The notes: generated from the letters alone by a model not told the origin. Positions 38,801 to 47,791 are shown, numbered from the stretch's first letter. The stretch is DNA of 64,000 bases from CAVVFX01 sp963777595 (GCA_963777595.1 CAVZRE010000011.1:1-64000); one strand, 5' to 3'. Made by a program: numbers and translations.

Positions 38801-39206
38801 TCGATTCCTTGATTTGCAGCTACCCTGTAATTTGCTCCGATTATTCTCCACATTCCCGGATCGCGCGCCCGGGATTGGTCTGCTTCTCTTGAGAGCCTCT
38901 CTCGCCATGATGATTATTCTTGATCTCCTTGGCGTCTCGCACCAGCCGTGGGTATTGTTCGGTTTGGGTTTGCTGGCCTTGTCAGTGGCTCTCGGTTTTC
39001 TCACGCCGGTCTTGTCGATACTCGGCTGCGTCGTCCAAGGCGCTAGTATATTCGGAGCGGGGCATACCGGCCTGGCGGTCATGCAAGTCCTCAATTTCTC
39101 TGCGCTCGCTTTGTTGGGACCCGGCGCCTATTCGCTCGACGCCCGCTTCTTCGGACGGCGTGTGATCGTCTTTCCCGCGCCGAAAAAACCCTTCTACCAT
39201 TTATAA
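38793..39206 (+). CDS. DoxX-like small membrane protein
   Basis: Up to 137 aa. No ATG starts the conserved part; TTG codons at 38793 or 38832 are possible, and 38832 leaves the palindromic motif upstream. The protein starts LLRLFSTFPDRAPGIGLLLLRASLAM and contains four hydrophobic segments; it ends GPGAYSLDARFFGRRVIVFP, an ending typical of acidobacterial DoxX-related proteins. Membrane protein of unclear biochemical role. It is divergent from the propeller kinase and may be its target. Confidence 0.65.
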   Translation: MDSRFLDLQLPCNLLRLFSTFPDRAPGIGLLLLRASLAMMIILDLLGVSHQPWVLFGLGLLALSVALGFLTPVLSILGCVVQGASIFGAGHTGLAVMQVLNFSALALLGPGAYSLDARFFGRRVIVFPAPKKPFYHL

Positions 39207-39244
39207 CCTGGACTTGCTATTACCCCATGAAGGAACTTTTTCCT

Positions 39245-39261
39245 TCCCCAATTGGGGATAG
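39245..39261. promoter_or_regulatory. Palindrome TCCCCAATTGGGGATAG upstream of a sigma-54 activator
   Basis: A perfect 14-base palindrome (TCCCCAATTGGGGA, 39245-39258) followed by TAG, about 75 bases before the start at 39332. Similar sites occur at 38761-38800 and 46012. Likely a dimer-binding site for a response regulator. Confidence 0.5.
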
Positions 39262-39331
39262 TCTTAAAAGCTGCTTCACGGCACAATGCCAGAGTAGATT
39301 GTTACTGAACCAGAACAAAGGAGAATTCGTC

Positions 39332-40339
39332 ATGTCTACTTGCGGCTACGCCATAGCCAGATCGACGCGGTACTCAGAGGGAAAAGAACGTGAGCTCATC
39401 GGCTCCAGTCAGGGCCTTCAGCAAACCTGGGACGCCGTACAAATAGTGGCTCGAACCGACTCGGCTGTTATGATTCAGGGCGAAACGGGCACCGGAAAGG
39501 AACTCGTGGCCAGTGCCATCCACGAGTCCAGCGCTCGCAGGCCGTTCCCGTTCGTAAAGATCAATTGCGCCGCCATGCCAGCCGGCCTGCTCGAGAGCGA
39601 ACTGTTCGGACACGAACGGGGAGCATTTACTGGCGCTGTCACTCAAACCACGGGAAGATTTCAGCTGGCCCATCAAGGTACCTTGTTCCTTGATGAGATT
39701 GGTGAGTTGCCCCTCGAACTCCAACCCAAGCTCTTACGAGTTCTTCAGGAGCAGGAGTTTGAGCGGCTCGGCAGCAACCGCACCATTCGCATCGACGTAC
39801 GCGTGGTGGCAGCGACCAACCAAAATTTGGAGCGCATGGTGCAAGAGAATAAGTTCCGCGCGGATCTCTTCTACCGGCTCTGTGTTTTTCCGATCATGCT
39901 TCCTCCGCTGCGAGAGCGTCGGGACGATATTCCCCTGCTGGTGCGCCATTTCGTCAGCCAGTTCGCGCGTCGCATGAATAAGGAGTGCACCAACATTCCG
40001 GATGATGTAATGGAAGCCCTAAGACTGCGCAACTGGCCGGGGAACGTTCGCGAATTGCAGAATGTCATCGAACGGGCCATGATCATGTCTAGTGGAGCGG
40101 CCCTCCAACTCCCTCAGCCGGACCTCAATCAGCCATTGAAACCAACCGCCCCGTCAGTCATTCGGACGCTTGCCGACGCCGAACGCGACCACATCCTGAA
40201 CGTCCTGAGACAGGTTAACGGTGTGGTTGGAGGACGCCATGGCGCCGCTGCACACCTGGGAGTGGCGCGAACATCCCTACTCTCCAAAATGCGCAGGCTT
40301 GGTATCGAGCAACGAACAGAACGCGCGGCAGCAGTCTAG
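39332..40339 (+). CDS. Sigma-54-dependent activator without receiver domain
   Basis: 335 aa; ATG 39332 follows AAAGGAG closely. After a ~20-residue lead the AAA+ domain begins (IGSSQGLQQTWDAV). Walker A is GETGTGKE (50-57), the sigma-54 contact loop GAFTGA is at 97-102, and Walker B is in LFLDEIGELP. A Fis-type helix-turn-helix (HLGVARTSLLSKMRRLGI) ends the protein. No receiver, PAS or GAF domain is present, so activity is presumably set by expression level or a separate partner, as in PspF-type activators. A palindrome lies upstream. It closely resembles the activator at 46748. Confidence 0.92.
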   Translation: MSTCGYAIARSTRYSEGKERELIGSSQGLQQTWDAVQIVARTDSAVMIQGETGTGKELVASAIHESSARRPFPFVKINCAAMPAGLLESELFGHERGAFTGAVTQTTGRFQLAHQGTLFLDEIGELPLELQPKLLRVLQEQEFERLGSNRTIRIDVRVVAATNQNLERMVQENKFRADLFYRLCVFPIMLPPLRERRDDIPLLVRHFVSQFARRMNKECTNIPDDVMEALRLRNWPGNVRELQNVIERAMIMSSGAALQLPQPDLNQPLKPTAPSVIRTLADAERDHILNVLRQVNGVVGGRHGAAAHLGVARTSLLSKMRRLGIEQRTERAAAV

Positions 40340-40440
40340 ATACGACCGTCGTGCGGCACGCCATCGCTTGGTTCACAGCGTGCCTGTAGCGGTTCGGCCG
40401 AGCGTTGCCAGCATCGTTATCGTTCATAGAGCCTAAATGG

Positions 40441-42012
40441 TTAGTTAGACGCGCTCAACGGCAAGTCGACGGTGATCGGCGCGTGGTCTGAAATGCCATC
40501 CGGCACGGCATTATTCAGGGCGCGCATCGTCATCGGAAAGTGCGGCGCGAACCAATAGCTCATCCCATCGCCGCGCGGCTGCGGAATGAATGGCTTAATC
40601 AGGAGCCAGTCCAGCTTGTAATTACCTACCAATCCGCCGAAGTCGCGCTTCACCGTGAATGTGGGTTCGAATCCCTTGCGGGCTCGTTGGTTACTATTCG
40701 CCAACGTCCCCTCCCGACCCTGCCGGCTGCGGTCGGCTTGCCCACGAAAATCAAAGGCATTCCTATCCGCGAAGCGGAACCGCTCGACGTGCCGGAAAAG
40801 AATCGCTTCCTTGTTGCTGCCGATAATCGGAAGATGCGCCGCCGTGGGATCGAGAAAATTCCGGAAGTAGTTCACCGGAGCCAGAGCCGTCAAAGGCAGA
40901 GAGGCCGGAGTTCCCCACCTGAGCGCCTGGGCCACCCAAAACTCATAGTTCTTGACTCGTTGCAAGAGCTCCCGCCGAATCGAAGTCGGAGTGCCGTCGG
41001 CCCCGGTGGAATTTAAGTCGCCCCCCACGATGACCGGATGCTGCACACTCGCGATATGTTCGAGCAGCGCGTCGATCTGTCTCGTCCGGCACTCGGGTTT
41101 GCATCTATTTTCCAAGTGAACGGAGATCAACGTGGCCGCACCTCCCGGCAATTCCGGAATCCTTACGTCGGCCACGATGGCCATCCGACCGCCCTGACGC
41201 ACTTCCCTGTCGATTCTCTCCAGAAAAACCTTCCGCGAGGCGAGACGCTTGCCCTGCTCGAGCCGTGAAATCTCGGCCTTCTCTGTCCCATACCAGTCGT
41301 GGCAAGGCGGAAACCGAAAAATCGTGACGTTTTCTAACGGGTATCGGCTCAGAATCGCGTTTCCATGGAGGCCCCGGTAACGATCTGGACTGGGTTTCAA
41401 TTCATTACGCATTTTCCGCGTAACGTCCGGCGCGTCCAGGTCGACCTGCTCGATTCCGAGATCGGTCAACTGGTCCACTTCAACAAACTCAACCCCGAAC
41501 GCATAATTCATATGCAAAGCATGAGCTAGGTCGCGGGCGACATCGCGGTAGTCGGTACGCTTCATTCCGAGGTCCACTTCATTCAGCAGTACTATGTCGG
41601 CGTCGCAGAGTTTGCGCAGCTGTGTCTCGATCTGGATCTGTTTGTCCGCGTCGACGGCCCCAAGCTGGAGCGCGGCCTGAGTGAACCGCTTTGGGTCCGA
41701 CAGGGCCAGCCGGATGAGATCGAAATTCAAGCCCCTCTCAATGTTCCAAGTTGCGACGCGAAGCGCCGGCCCTATTCCATCAACCACGGGCCGATGGGGC
41801 TGTGCGCCTTCGCGCGTTGCAGCGTTGCTTACGAAAGGAGTCATCAAAATGCGGTCGAGTTTCTCCGCCAGTGAAGCGGCCGGAAGATCAGTGTTCGACA
41901 GGGTGACCAATTCATCGAAGGTCAAAAGCTGCGGCGCAGACGTCGACTCATTGTCCTGGGCCGGCATTAGTAATGGGACGATCAGCAATGCCACTCGTAC
42001 GGTTTTAAACAT
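40441..42012 (-). CDS. Secreted endonuclease/exonuclease/phosphatase-family protein
   Basis: 523 aa with a signal peptide (VALLIVPLLMPAQ). The EEP fold shows ATWNIERG, VLLNEVDLG (metal Glu), HGNAILSRYPL, VGGDLNST (Asp/Asn) and ISDHAPITVDL (catalytic Asp-His). EEP enzymes cleave nucleic acids, inositol phosphates or phospholipid head groups. The family is usually 250-350 aa; extra length lies between motifs and before the first. Its start overlaps the end of the shortened Dps gene, so they are translationally coupled. Substrate unknown. Confidence 0.85.
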   Translation of the reverse strand: MFKTVRVALLIVPLLMPAQDNESTSAPQLLTFDELVTLSNTDLPAASLAEKLDRILMTPFVSNAATREGAQPHRPVVDGIGPALRVATWNIERGLNFDLIRLALSDPKRFTQAALQLGAVDADKQIQIETQLRKLCDADIVLLNEVDLGMKRTDYRDVARDLAHALHMNYAFGVEFVEVDQLTDLGIEQVDLDAPDVTRKMRNELKPSPDRYRGLHGNAILSRYPLENVTIFRFPPCHDWYGTEKAEISRLEQGKRLASRKVFLERIDREVRQGGRMAIVADVRIPELPGGAATLISVHLENRCKPECRTRQIDALLEHIASVQHPVIVGGDLNSTGADGTPTSIRRELLQRVKNYEFWVAQALRWGTPASLPLTALAPVNYFRNFLDPTAAHLPIIGSNKEAILFRHVERFRFADRNAFDFRGQADRSRQGREGTLANSNQRARKGFEPTFTVKRDFGGLVGNYKLDWLLIKPFIPQPRGDGMSYWFAPHFPMTMRALNNAVPDGISDHAPITVDLPLSASN

Positions 42013-42298
42013 TTACTGCTCCTGCCCCAGGCCGGAACCAACTTCGGCACTCTATCTCAACAATCCACTTATCAATTAACCTCGCCGTGGCAACGTCATT
42101 CTGTTCGTCACAGATCCGCTTTGCAAAACGGAGCAGCACTATTAACTCAAAATCGCAGGAGCGAAGGACGCTAAGGACATGATGCGGTGTGCGCCTGTTC
42201 AAATGCCAGTAGAGGTTCGTTGTTTCCATGTAAAGAATAATCACGTTCGCCAGTAACAAACTTGTCATCCGGGCTTCATACTGTTGTAGGTTCATCAT
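42005..42298 (-). CDS. Shortened Dps-like ferritin (97 aa, central deletion)
   Basis: The N-terminal part LLLANVIILYMETTNLYWHLN matches helix A of Dps (including the Trp-His region), and the C-terminal part RICDEQNDVATARLIDKWIVEIECRSWF matches its last helix. About 60 residues expected between them, holding the other ferroxidase ligands and helices B/BC, are absent. The reading frame is open and has AGGAG before the start, so it may be expressed, but it cannot form a normal 12-mer ferroxidase. It overlaps the following EEP gene by 8 nt. Either a recent in-frame deletion or a domesticated half-fold. Confidence 0.6.
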   Translation of the reverse strand: MMNLQQYEARMTSLLLANVIILYMETTNLYWHLNRRTPHHVLSVLRSCDFELIVLLRFAKRICDEQNDVATARLIDKWIVEIECRSWFRPGAGAVNV

Positions 42299-42372
42299 GA
42301 ACTCCTCTATACACGATCAGAGCCGGTGAGTCGGACAGCTTAGTCTGTCCGACTGTCGCACGTGCTGCGGAA

Positions 42373-43329
42373 CTATTTTGCAGCTGGAACCCAGACACCG
42401 TCAGCCGACACCAATTCAACTCCCGCTACCTCCGTGGTAAGTTTGATAGGCCGCAAGCCGGCTTTGTTTTCGGGGTTGACATGGAACGTAAGAAGGTATT
42501 GATTTTCAAGTATGCCTTTGATCCGATCGAGGTATGGCTTGAAACTCACTGGAGGCTGCAGCCCGAGGAAAAAGGACTCGCCGCCTGTCTCGTCTGATAA
42601 CTTGGCAATCCCATTCTGACCGTTAGTAGCTTCCCAGAAGTTACGATGGGAGCGGCCTACACCAGGAGAATAAATGGAATGGATAATCGTGCCGGTGCGT
42701 TGCGCGATAGTGCTCGCGGAATCCACTTCCGGGCTGACGGGTCCAAGACCGTAATAACGCATACCGCGACGGGCTCGATCGATTCCATCGGTTACCAGAA
42801 TCACTTCGCGGCGGTTCGGGGATTCAGGCCATCTCTTCATGAAGTTGGCTACGGAGAGGTACGGGCTTCCATAAGCTCCCATGGAACCCATCGGAAGGCG
42901 TAACGCCTTGGCCGCCGCTGCATGATCGTTGGTGAGGTCCTGCGCGATTTGCACAGTAGCGTTTTGCATGTATCCTACGCCGATTAAGGTAGTCGACGGC
43001 TGTTCGTTGATGAACTCGCGTAAGTCGGCGAGTTGCAGTCCCAAGCTGGAATCGGAAGCGTCGTCGATCAGGATGAAGAGATTCAGTCCCGCCCTATCTT
43101 CACAGGCAGCGACCCAGTCGATCACTTTCAAACGATTCTTGCCCTGACTGACTAAGACATCTTCGGGGTTTACCGTCGGGATGCGTTTACCATCGCCCAA
43201 AACATTGAGCGTGACCGTCATCTTCACTGGAATAGTTGACGATGGAGTCTGCCCCTTGATTAAAAACATGCTCGTCACTGCGTAACTCAAAATAACGAGC
43301 GCTCTTGTTGCAAGTTTGTAGTTTTTCAT
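42373..43329 (-). CDS. Acidobacterial VWFA-related secreted protein
   Basis: 318 aa from ATG 43329 (AAAGG upstream), with a signal peptide (LATRALVILSYAVTSMFLIKG). It resembles the TIGR03436 family: an N-terminal beta domain (MTVTLNVLGDGKRIPTVNPE, LVSQGKNRLKVIDW) and a von Willebrand A domain with LFILIDDASDS (MIDAS-like DxxxS), REVILVTDGIDRARRG and ETGGESFF. The family is abundant in Acidobacteriota and probably mediates protein contacts outside the cell. It precedes the Dps-like and EEP genes on the same strand and may head their operon. Confidence 0.85.
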   Translation of the reverse strand: MKNYKLATRALVILSYAVTSMFLIKGQTPSSTIPVKMTVTLNVLGDGKRIPTVNPEDVLVSQGKNRLKVIDWVAACEDRAGLNLFILIDDASDSSLGLQLADLREFINEQPSTTLIGVGYMQNATVQIAQDLTNDHAAAAKALRLPMGSMGAYGSPYLSVANFMKRWPESPNRREVILVTDGIDRARRGMRYYGLGPVSPEVDSASTIAQRTGTIIHSIYSPGVGRSHRNFWEATNGQNGIAKLSDETGGESFFLGLQPPVSFKPYLDRIKGILENQYLLTFHVNPENKAGLRPIKLTTEVAGVELVSADGVWVPAAK

Positions 43330-44188
43330 ATGAACCTTTCGTTGGATGGCCGGACATCTCGACATGCGCGTCGTACCGGTCATTCTGCATAACAGCAAGT
43401 GTCTGTCCATCGGAATTGAAGGCCGGACCTTCATGGGATCCAACCACAAGTTCCGCGGCGCGACAAGTTGGGGTAAGCGCCTCATCTTGTAGAATCAGAG
43501 TCTTACCGGATAGCCGGGACGCAGCAGTCCCGTCCTCCATCCCGGAGGTGACGGTGCAATTGTGTTCATCGGAGTGTCGCGCCGCAGCCATTGCGTCGCA
43601 TAGTTCCGGCACGTCTGTTTTTTGGCGGCAACCATTCAAGGTGTGGCGTTGTGGCCTCGATCGTTCCAGCTGCCTGATTGCTCCAGGTTCGGCCGTACTG
43701 CAACGGCGTTAGATTTGCCGAGGTCTTGCTCTGCTGTTCGTGATCGGGAATGAGAGTGCGGGTGGCGAGCGATTTACCAGTGCGAGCCACCTCGCCGTTA
43801 AGACCTTACATCCGCAGTTCGCATACAGTGATGTCCGCGCCCCGACCGCGGGGGTCCTATTTGTGTTCGGCTATGACTTCAATGCGGGAGCGAATTTGCG
43901 TGCCGCCGCGTGACGCAATAGAGCGACACAGTTGGCGATTCGGCCAAATTGCGCGGACCGGCTCTTGCCTGCCGCAAAGAGCATCTCTCCAGGTCCGCGA
44001 GGCCCTTTGGAAGGCGACCTTCTTGTCCTACATTCGGTACGATTCGACTGGCATCTCGAGCACCACACGCGCGTAGCCATCCCTGCTGCGAAAATCTTCC
44101 GATGACGCTCACCGAAGAAATGCCGGCGCTCTCCAACAGCTGCGCGATCCGCTCGGCAAGTTTTCGGATCAGCTAACCTAAAATCTGC
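43330..44188. other. Gene-free region
   Basis: Several overlapping frames on both strands, none with ribosome sites or family motifs. Possibly decayed sequence; nothing recognisable. Confidence 0.4.
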
Positions 44189-45388
44189 ATGGAATGCGTT
44201 CGCCGCACCCTCCGGCCAGCATCCGCGCTCCTATTTGACGCGCTGGCCATTGTACTCGTAGCAACCGCTCTGAGTGTCACGCTCCTTTTGCAAGGTGTCG
44301 TATCGACAGCCGGGTATTTGTTTTTCTACACAGCCGTCGTTGCCAGCGCATGGTTCGGCGGGAAGAGGTCCGGGTGGTTTGCGGTCCTTCTTAGTATGCT
44401 GGCAGTCGCATACTTTTTCATGCCCCCAGTTCATTCCTTCAAGATCAACGGGGATTCTTTGTCCGTGTTTATTGAGTTTGCAGCGTCCGCGACGATCGTG
44501 AGTTGGTTCAGTTCGTGGCGCAAGCAGACAGAAGCCGCACTCAAACAAGCCCGCGATGAGCTTCAGACGCGAGTAGAGGAGCGGACCGCCGAACTCAAGC
44601 AGACCAATGAGCAATTAGTGGCTGAAATGGCCGAGCGCAAGTATGCGGAAGAAGCATATCACGCGGCGCAGACCGAACTCGCGCGCGTAACTCGGGTCAG
44701 TGCGCTGGGCGCGCTCGCGGCTTCCATCTCGCATGAAGTAAATCAGCCTCTCGCAGCGGTAGTTACCAACGCCGATGCCTGCATGATGTGGCTCACCAGT
44801 GAACCGCCGAATTTGGAAGAGGCTCGCGCGTCGGTGGACTCGATCGCGCAAGAGGGCACACGCGCCAGCGAGGTGGTCCGGCGCATTCGCGCTATTTTTA
44901 CTAAGGCTCCTGCGGAGACCATCCGAATTCAGGTGAACGGGCTGATTCGCGAGGTTTGCGTTCTCATGGAAGCGGAAGCATCCCGAAACCAGGTAACGAT
45001 CGAGACCGAACTGGCCGAAGACCTTCCCTGTGCGTTGGGCGACCGGATCCAATTGCAGCAGGTGATCGTGAATCTGATCCTCAACGGCATCGAAGCGATG
45101 AGCGGTATTACTGGCTGGCGCCGCCGGCTGGTGATACGGACCCAGATGCGGGACTCGGATAGGCTGCTGATCGCGGTGCAAGATTCAGGCACTGGGATCA
45201 GCCCCAAGGACGAAAGGCGAATTTTCGACGCCTTCTTCACGACGAAAATCCAAGGGATGGGAATGGGCCTGTCGATTTGTCATTCCATCGTCGAAGCCCA
45301 TGGTGGCCAACTGTGGGCCAGCGCGAATAGTGATCAAGGCGCGACGGTGCAATTCACGCTGCCGGCCGATCTTGAAAACGTATCATGA
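44189..45388 (+). CDS. Membrane histidine kinase, FixL-like
   Basis: 399 aa. Residues 12-108 hold four membrane helices of the DUF4118/KdpD type (LFFYTAVVASAWFGGKRSG). A coiled coil (TEAALKQARDELQTRVEERT) leads to the HisKA box ISHEVNQPLAAVVTNADA with phospho-His182. The ATPase domain has VNLILNGIEAM, QDSGTGISP and GMGMGLSICHSIVEAHGG. The SHEVNQPL box is typical of FixL-type kinases that pair with FixJ regulators, and the next gene is a FixJ homologue overlapping by 4 nt. No PAS domain is present, so the signal is probably sensed in the membrane. Confidence 0.93.
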   Translation: MECVRRTLRPASALLFDALAIVLVATALSVTLLLQGVVSTAGYLFFYTAVVASAWFGGKRSGWFAVLLSMLAVAYFFMPPVHSFKINGDSLSVFIEFAASATIVSWFSSWRKQTEAALKQARDELQTRVEERTAELKQTNEQLVAEMAERKYAEEAYHAAQTELARVTRVSALGALAASISHEVNQPLAAVVTNADACMMWLTSEPPNLEEARASVDSIAQEGTRASEVVRRIRAIFTKAPAETIRIQVNGLIREVCVLMEAEASRNQVTIETELAEDLPCALGDRIQLQQVIVNLILNGIEAMSGITGWRRRLVIRTQMRDSDRLLIAVQDSGTGISPKDERRIFDAFFTTKIQGMGMGLSICHSIVEAHGGQLWASANSDQGATVQFTLPADLENVS

Positions 45389-46008
45389 CAGAAGCAATTG
45401 TTTTTGTAGTTGATGATGACGCGCCGGTGCGGGACGCGATCAGGAAGCTCATTTTGTCGGTGGGCCTGCGGGTCGAGACCTTCGGATCAGCGCGTGAGTT
45501 CCTCAGTTATCAGCGTCCCGAAGCGCCTGCATGCATGGTGCTTGACGTGCGGTTGCCGGACCTCAGCGGGCTCGAATTTCAGCGCGATCTGGCCCAAGCA
45601 GCCATTGAGATCCCGATCATTTTCATTACGGGCCACGCGGATGTGCCAATGAGTGTGCGCGCTATGAAGGCGGGAGCGGTGGAGTTCCTCACCAAACCGT
45701 TCCGCGGTCAGGAGTTGCTCGACGCAATCCAGGAGGCGATTGCCAAGGACCGTGCGGCTTGGAGCGACCGCGCACAGATGACGGAACTTCGCGCGCGCTA
45801 TAGCTCCCTGACGCCCCGCGAGAAAGAAGTACTACAGCTGGTCGTCTCGGGGTTGCTCAACAAGCAGATTGGAGCAGAACTGGGCACCAGCGAGTTGACT
45901 GTAAAATCCCATCGCGGACACGTGATGGAGAAGATGGGAGCGGAATCGCTGGCAGAGTTGGTCAAAATGTCCGAGAGGCTAAAATCTTCTGTCGCAAAAT
46001 TGAAGTAA
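45385..46008 (+). CDS. FixJ-type response regulator
   Basis: 207 aa, starting inside the kinase stop (ATGA). Receiver with FVVDDDAPVR, phospho-Asp54 in VLDVRLPD, FITGHADVPMSVRAMKAGAVEFLTKP (typical FixJ), and a LuxR-type DNA-binding domain (LTPREKEVLQLVVSG, SELTVKSHRGHVMEKMG). It forms a cognate pair with the upstream kinase. The CCTCC-N7-GGAGG site four bases after its stop precedes a receiver gene and may be its own target. Confidence 0.93.
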   Translation: MTEAIVFVVDDDAPVRDAIRKLILSVGLRVETFGSAREFLSYQRPEAPACMVLDVRLPDLSGLEFQRDLAQAAIEIPIIFITGHADVPMSVRAMKAGAVEFLTKPFRGQELLDAIQEAIAKDRAAWSDRAQMTELRARYSSLTPREKEVLQLVVSGLLNKQIGAELGTSELTVKSHRGHVMEKMGAESLAELVKMSERLKSSVAKLK

Positions 46009-46011
46009 TGA

Positions 46012-46032
46012 CCTCCTACTAATGGAGGATAG
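46012..46032. promoter_or_regulatory. Inverted repeat CCTCC-N7-GGAGG plus ATAG
   Basis: CCTCC TACTAAT GGAGG followed by ATAG, between the FixJ-type gene and the stand-alone receiver gene, 37 bases before the latter. It shares the AAT-GGAGGATAG half with sites near 38.8 and 39.25 kb. Candidate binding site of the FixJ-type regulator; it could also act as a small hairpin. Confidence 0.5.
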
Positions 46033-46068
46033 ACGTTCGGCCGAAAGACCGCCTAAGATGAAAAATAG

Positions 46069-46506
46069 ATGCGCACTGTGCAGCGAAATGCCGGCGGAAC
46101 GCCAAGCGAAAATACGCAACTCAGCCGCATTTCGATCGTCGACGACGATGCATCCATTCGTGAGGCGCTCAAGAGCCTGATGAGGTCGGTCCGGTTCAAC
46201 GTGGATGCGTTTGCGTCCGCCGAGGAATTCCTGGCATCCGAACGCGTCAATGACACGACTTGTCTGATTCTGGACGTTTACCTGCCGGGAATGAGTGGTT
46301 TCGACCTTCAAAACCGTTTGAACGCGGAGCGACGGAACATTCCGATCATTTTTATCACTGCCCATGCGGATGAGCTGTCGCGCCAACGAGCGTTAAAAGG
46401 TGGAGCCATAGAGTTGTTGGCTAAGCCGGTTCGCCGCGAACCATTGTTCAAGGCTATTCAATCCGCCATTGAACCGGGCAAACGACCAGTGGGCCCAATC
46501 GTTTAA
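46069..46506 (+). CDS. Stand-alone receiver protein, FixJ-receiver type
   Basis: 145 aa. A receiver domain only: SIVDDDASIREALKSLMRS, phospho-Asp69 in LILDVYLPGMSG, FITAHAD and KPVRREPL. No output domain follows. The first ~18 residues are a polar extension. Single receivers serve as phosphate shuttles or sinks, or bind partners directly. It lies between the FixL/FixJ pair and a receiver-less sigma-54 activator and may supply the receiver function that the activator lacks in trans. Confidence 0.88.
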   Translation: MRTVQRNAGGTPSENTQLSRISIVDDDASIREALKSLMRSVRFNVDAFASAEEFLASERVNDTTCLILDVYLPGMSGFDLQNRLNAERRNIPIIFITAHADELSRQRALKGGAIELLAKPVRREPLFKAIQSAIEPGKRPVGPIV

Positions 46507-46638
46507 CTACGCTTCCTCGATCTTAAGTACGCATCCTGCAATCCTCCTTTCACAAAACTTGTCTTCCGGACGATCGACAACTCATGCTCTCCCCTCCTCA
46601 TGAATCAGGAAAATAATTCTCTGCAAAAAGAGCAGCCA

Positions 46639-46657
46639 TCTCCTACCAAAAGAGGAT
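46639..46657. promoter_or_regulatory. Motif CTCCTACCAAAAGAGGATT upstream of a sigma-54 activator
   Basis: An imperfect inverted repeat (CTCCT...AGAGGAT) about 90 bases before the activator start at 46748, resembling the 46012 site. A second loose copy (CCTCCTCATGAATCAGGA) lies near 46594. Confidence 0.35.
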
Positions 46658-46747
46658 TCCATTCCGGCCGTCTTGCCGCTTACTATAGCGAAAGAAGAAA
46701 TTTACTGCGAAACCGAATCGGCGAGAAATTAACAGGAGCGATCAACA

Positions 46748-47791
46748 ATGTGGAAGAGCATTAGCGAAGACGAGCAGAGAACTGCTCCACACGGAATCAT
46801 CGGAACGAGCCGGCTTATGACATCCGTCATGGAGCAGGTCGGCATCGTTGCGCCCACCACCTCTACTGTTCTCATTCAGGGCGAAACCGGGACGGGAAAA
46901 GAATTGGTTGCACGGGCCATTCACGACCTGAGCCCTCGGCGAAATGCCCCGTTTATTAAGCTGAATTGCGCGGCAATCCCGGCCGGATTGATCGAGAGCG
47001 AGCTCTTCGGTCACGAGCGCGGCGCCTTCACCGGAGCCCTGAACCAGCGTCTCGGCCGCTTCGAAGCTGCTAATGGCGGAACATTGTTCCTCGATGAGAT
47101 CGGTGAGATTGCGTTGGATTTGCAGGTGAAGCTGTTGCGTGTACTCCAGGAGCAGGAGTTCGAACGCCTCGGCAGCACGCGGAGCATTCGAGTCAACGTA
47201 CGTTTGGTGGCGGCGACTAATCGCGACCTGTTGCAGATGGTCGAACAGAAGGAATTCCGGGCCGACTTATACTACCGGCTGGGTGTGTTCCCCATTTCCC
47301 TGCCACCGTTGCGTGAACGGCGCGACGACATACCCGCATTAGTACGGACCTTTGTCGCCAGGTACAGCGAGCGCATGAAGAAAATAGTGGATGAAATTTC
47401 GCCAGCGATAATGGATGCCATGGTTGCGTACGATTGGCCGGGCAATATCCGCCAACTCCAAAATTTTATTGAGCACGGCGTGATCGTTTCTGCGGGTCCC
47501 GCATTCCAGCCGCCCCTTGGCCAGTTGCGGGATCAGAGGCAGATTCACAGCAATCGTAACGTTGTGTCCAATGACATCAGGACTCTTGAAGACGCCACGC
47601 GCGACCATGTTCTACAAGCTCTTGAGCAATCGAAGTGGGTTGTAGGAGGACGCTATGGGGCTGCGGCCAGATTAGGAATTGCACGAACCACCCTGCTAGC
47701 CAAGATGCGTCGGCTTGGGATAGAGTTTGCGCGGGATCAGGCCTATAGCAAGAGGTCAGACGGACAGCGCGCATTCGAAGCGCTGGCATAA
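46748..47791 (+). CDS. Sigma-54-dependent activator without receiver domain
   Basis: 347 aa. AAA+ domain with GTSRLMTSVMEQ, Walker A GETGTGKE (45-52), GAFTGA (92-97) for sigma-54 contact, LFLDEIGEI (Walker B) and GNIRQLQNFIEH. A Fis helix-turn-helix (LGIARTTLLAKMRRLGIE) is at the C-terminus. The lead of about 15 residues leaves no room for a receiver. Very similar to the activator at 39332, including the C-terminal VVGGR(H/Y)GAAA(H/R)LG block, so they are recent paralogues. AGGAG precedes the start. Confidence 0.92.
   Translation: MWKSISEDEQRTAPHGIIGTSRLMTSVMEQVGIVAPTTSTVLIQGETGTGKELVARAIHDLSPRRNAPFIKLNCAAIPAGLIESELFGHERGAFTGALNQRLGRFEAANGGTLFLDEIGEIALDLQVKLLRVLQEQEFERLGSTRSIRVNVRLVAATNRDLLQMVEQKEFRADLYYRLGVFPISLPPLRERRDDIPALVRTFVARYSERMKKIVDEISPAIMDAMVAYDWPGNIRQLQNFIEHGVIVSAGPAFQPPLGQLRDQRQIHSNRNVVSNDIRTLEDATRDHVLQALEQSKWVVGGRYGAAARLGIARTTLLAKMRRLGIEFARDQAYSKRSDGQRAFEALA

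Noticed and set aside
43187..43639. 150-codon minus-strand frame upstream of the VWFA gene
   Set aside because: Overlaps the VWFA gene's 5' end in another frame and shows no protein character.
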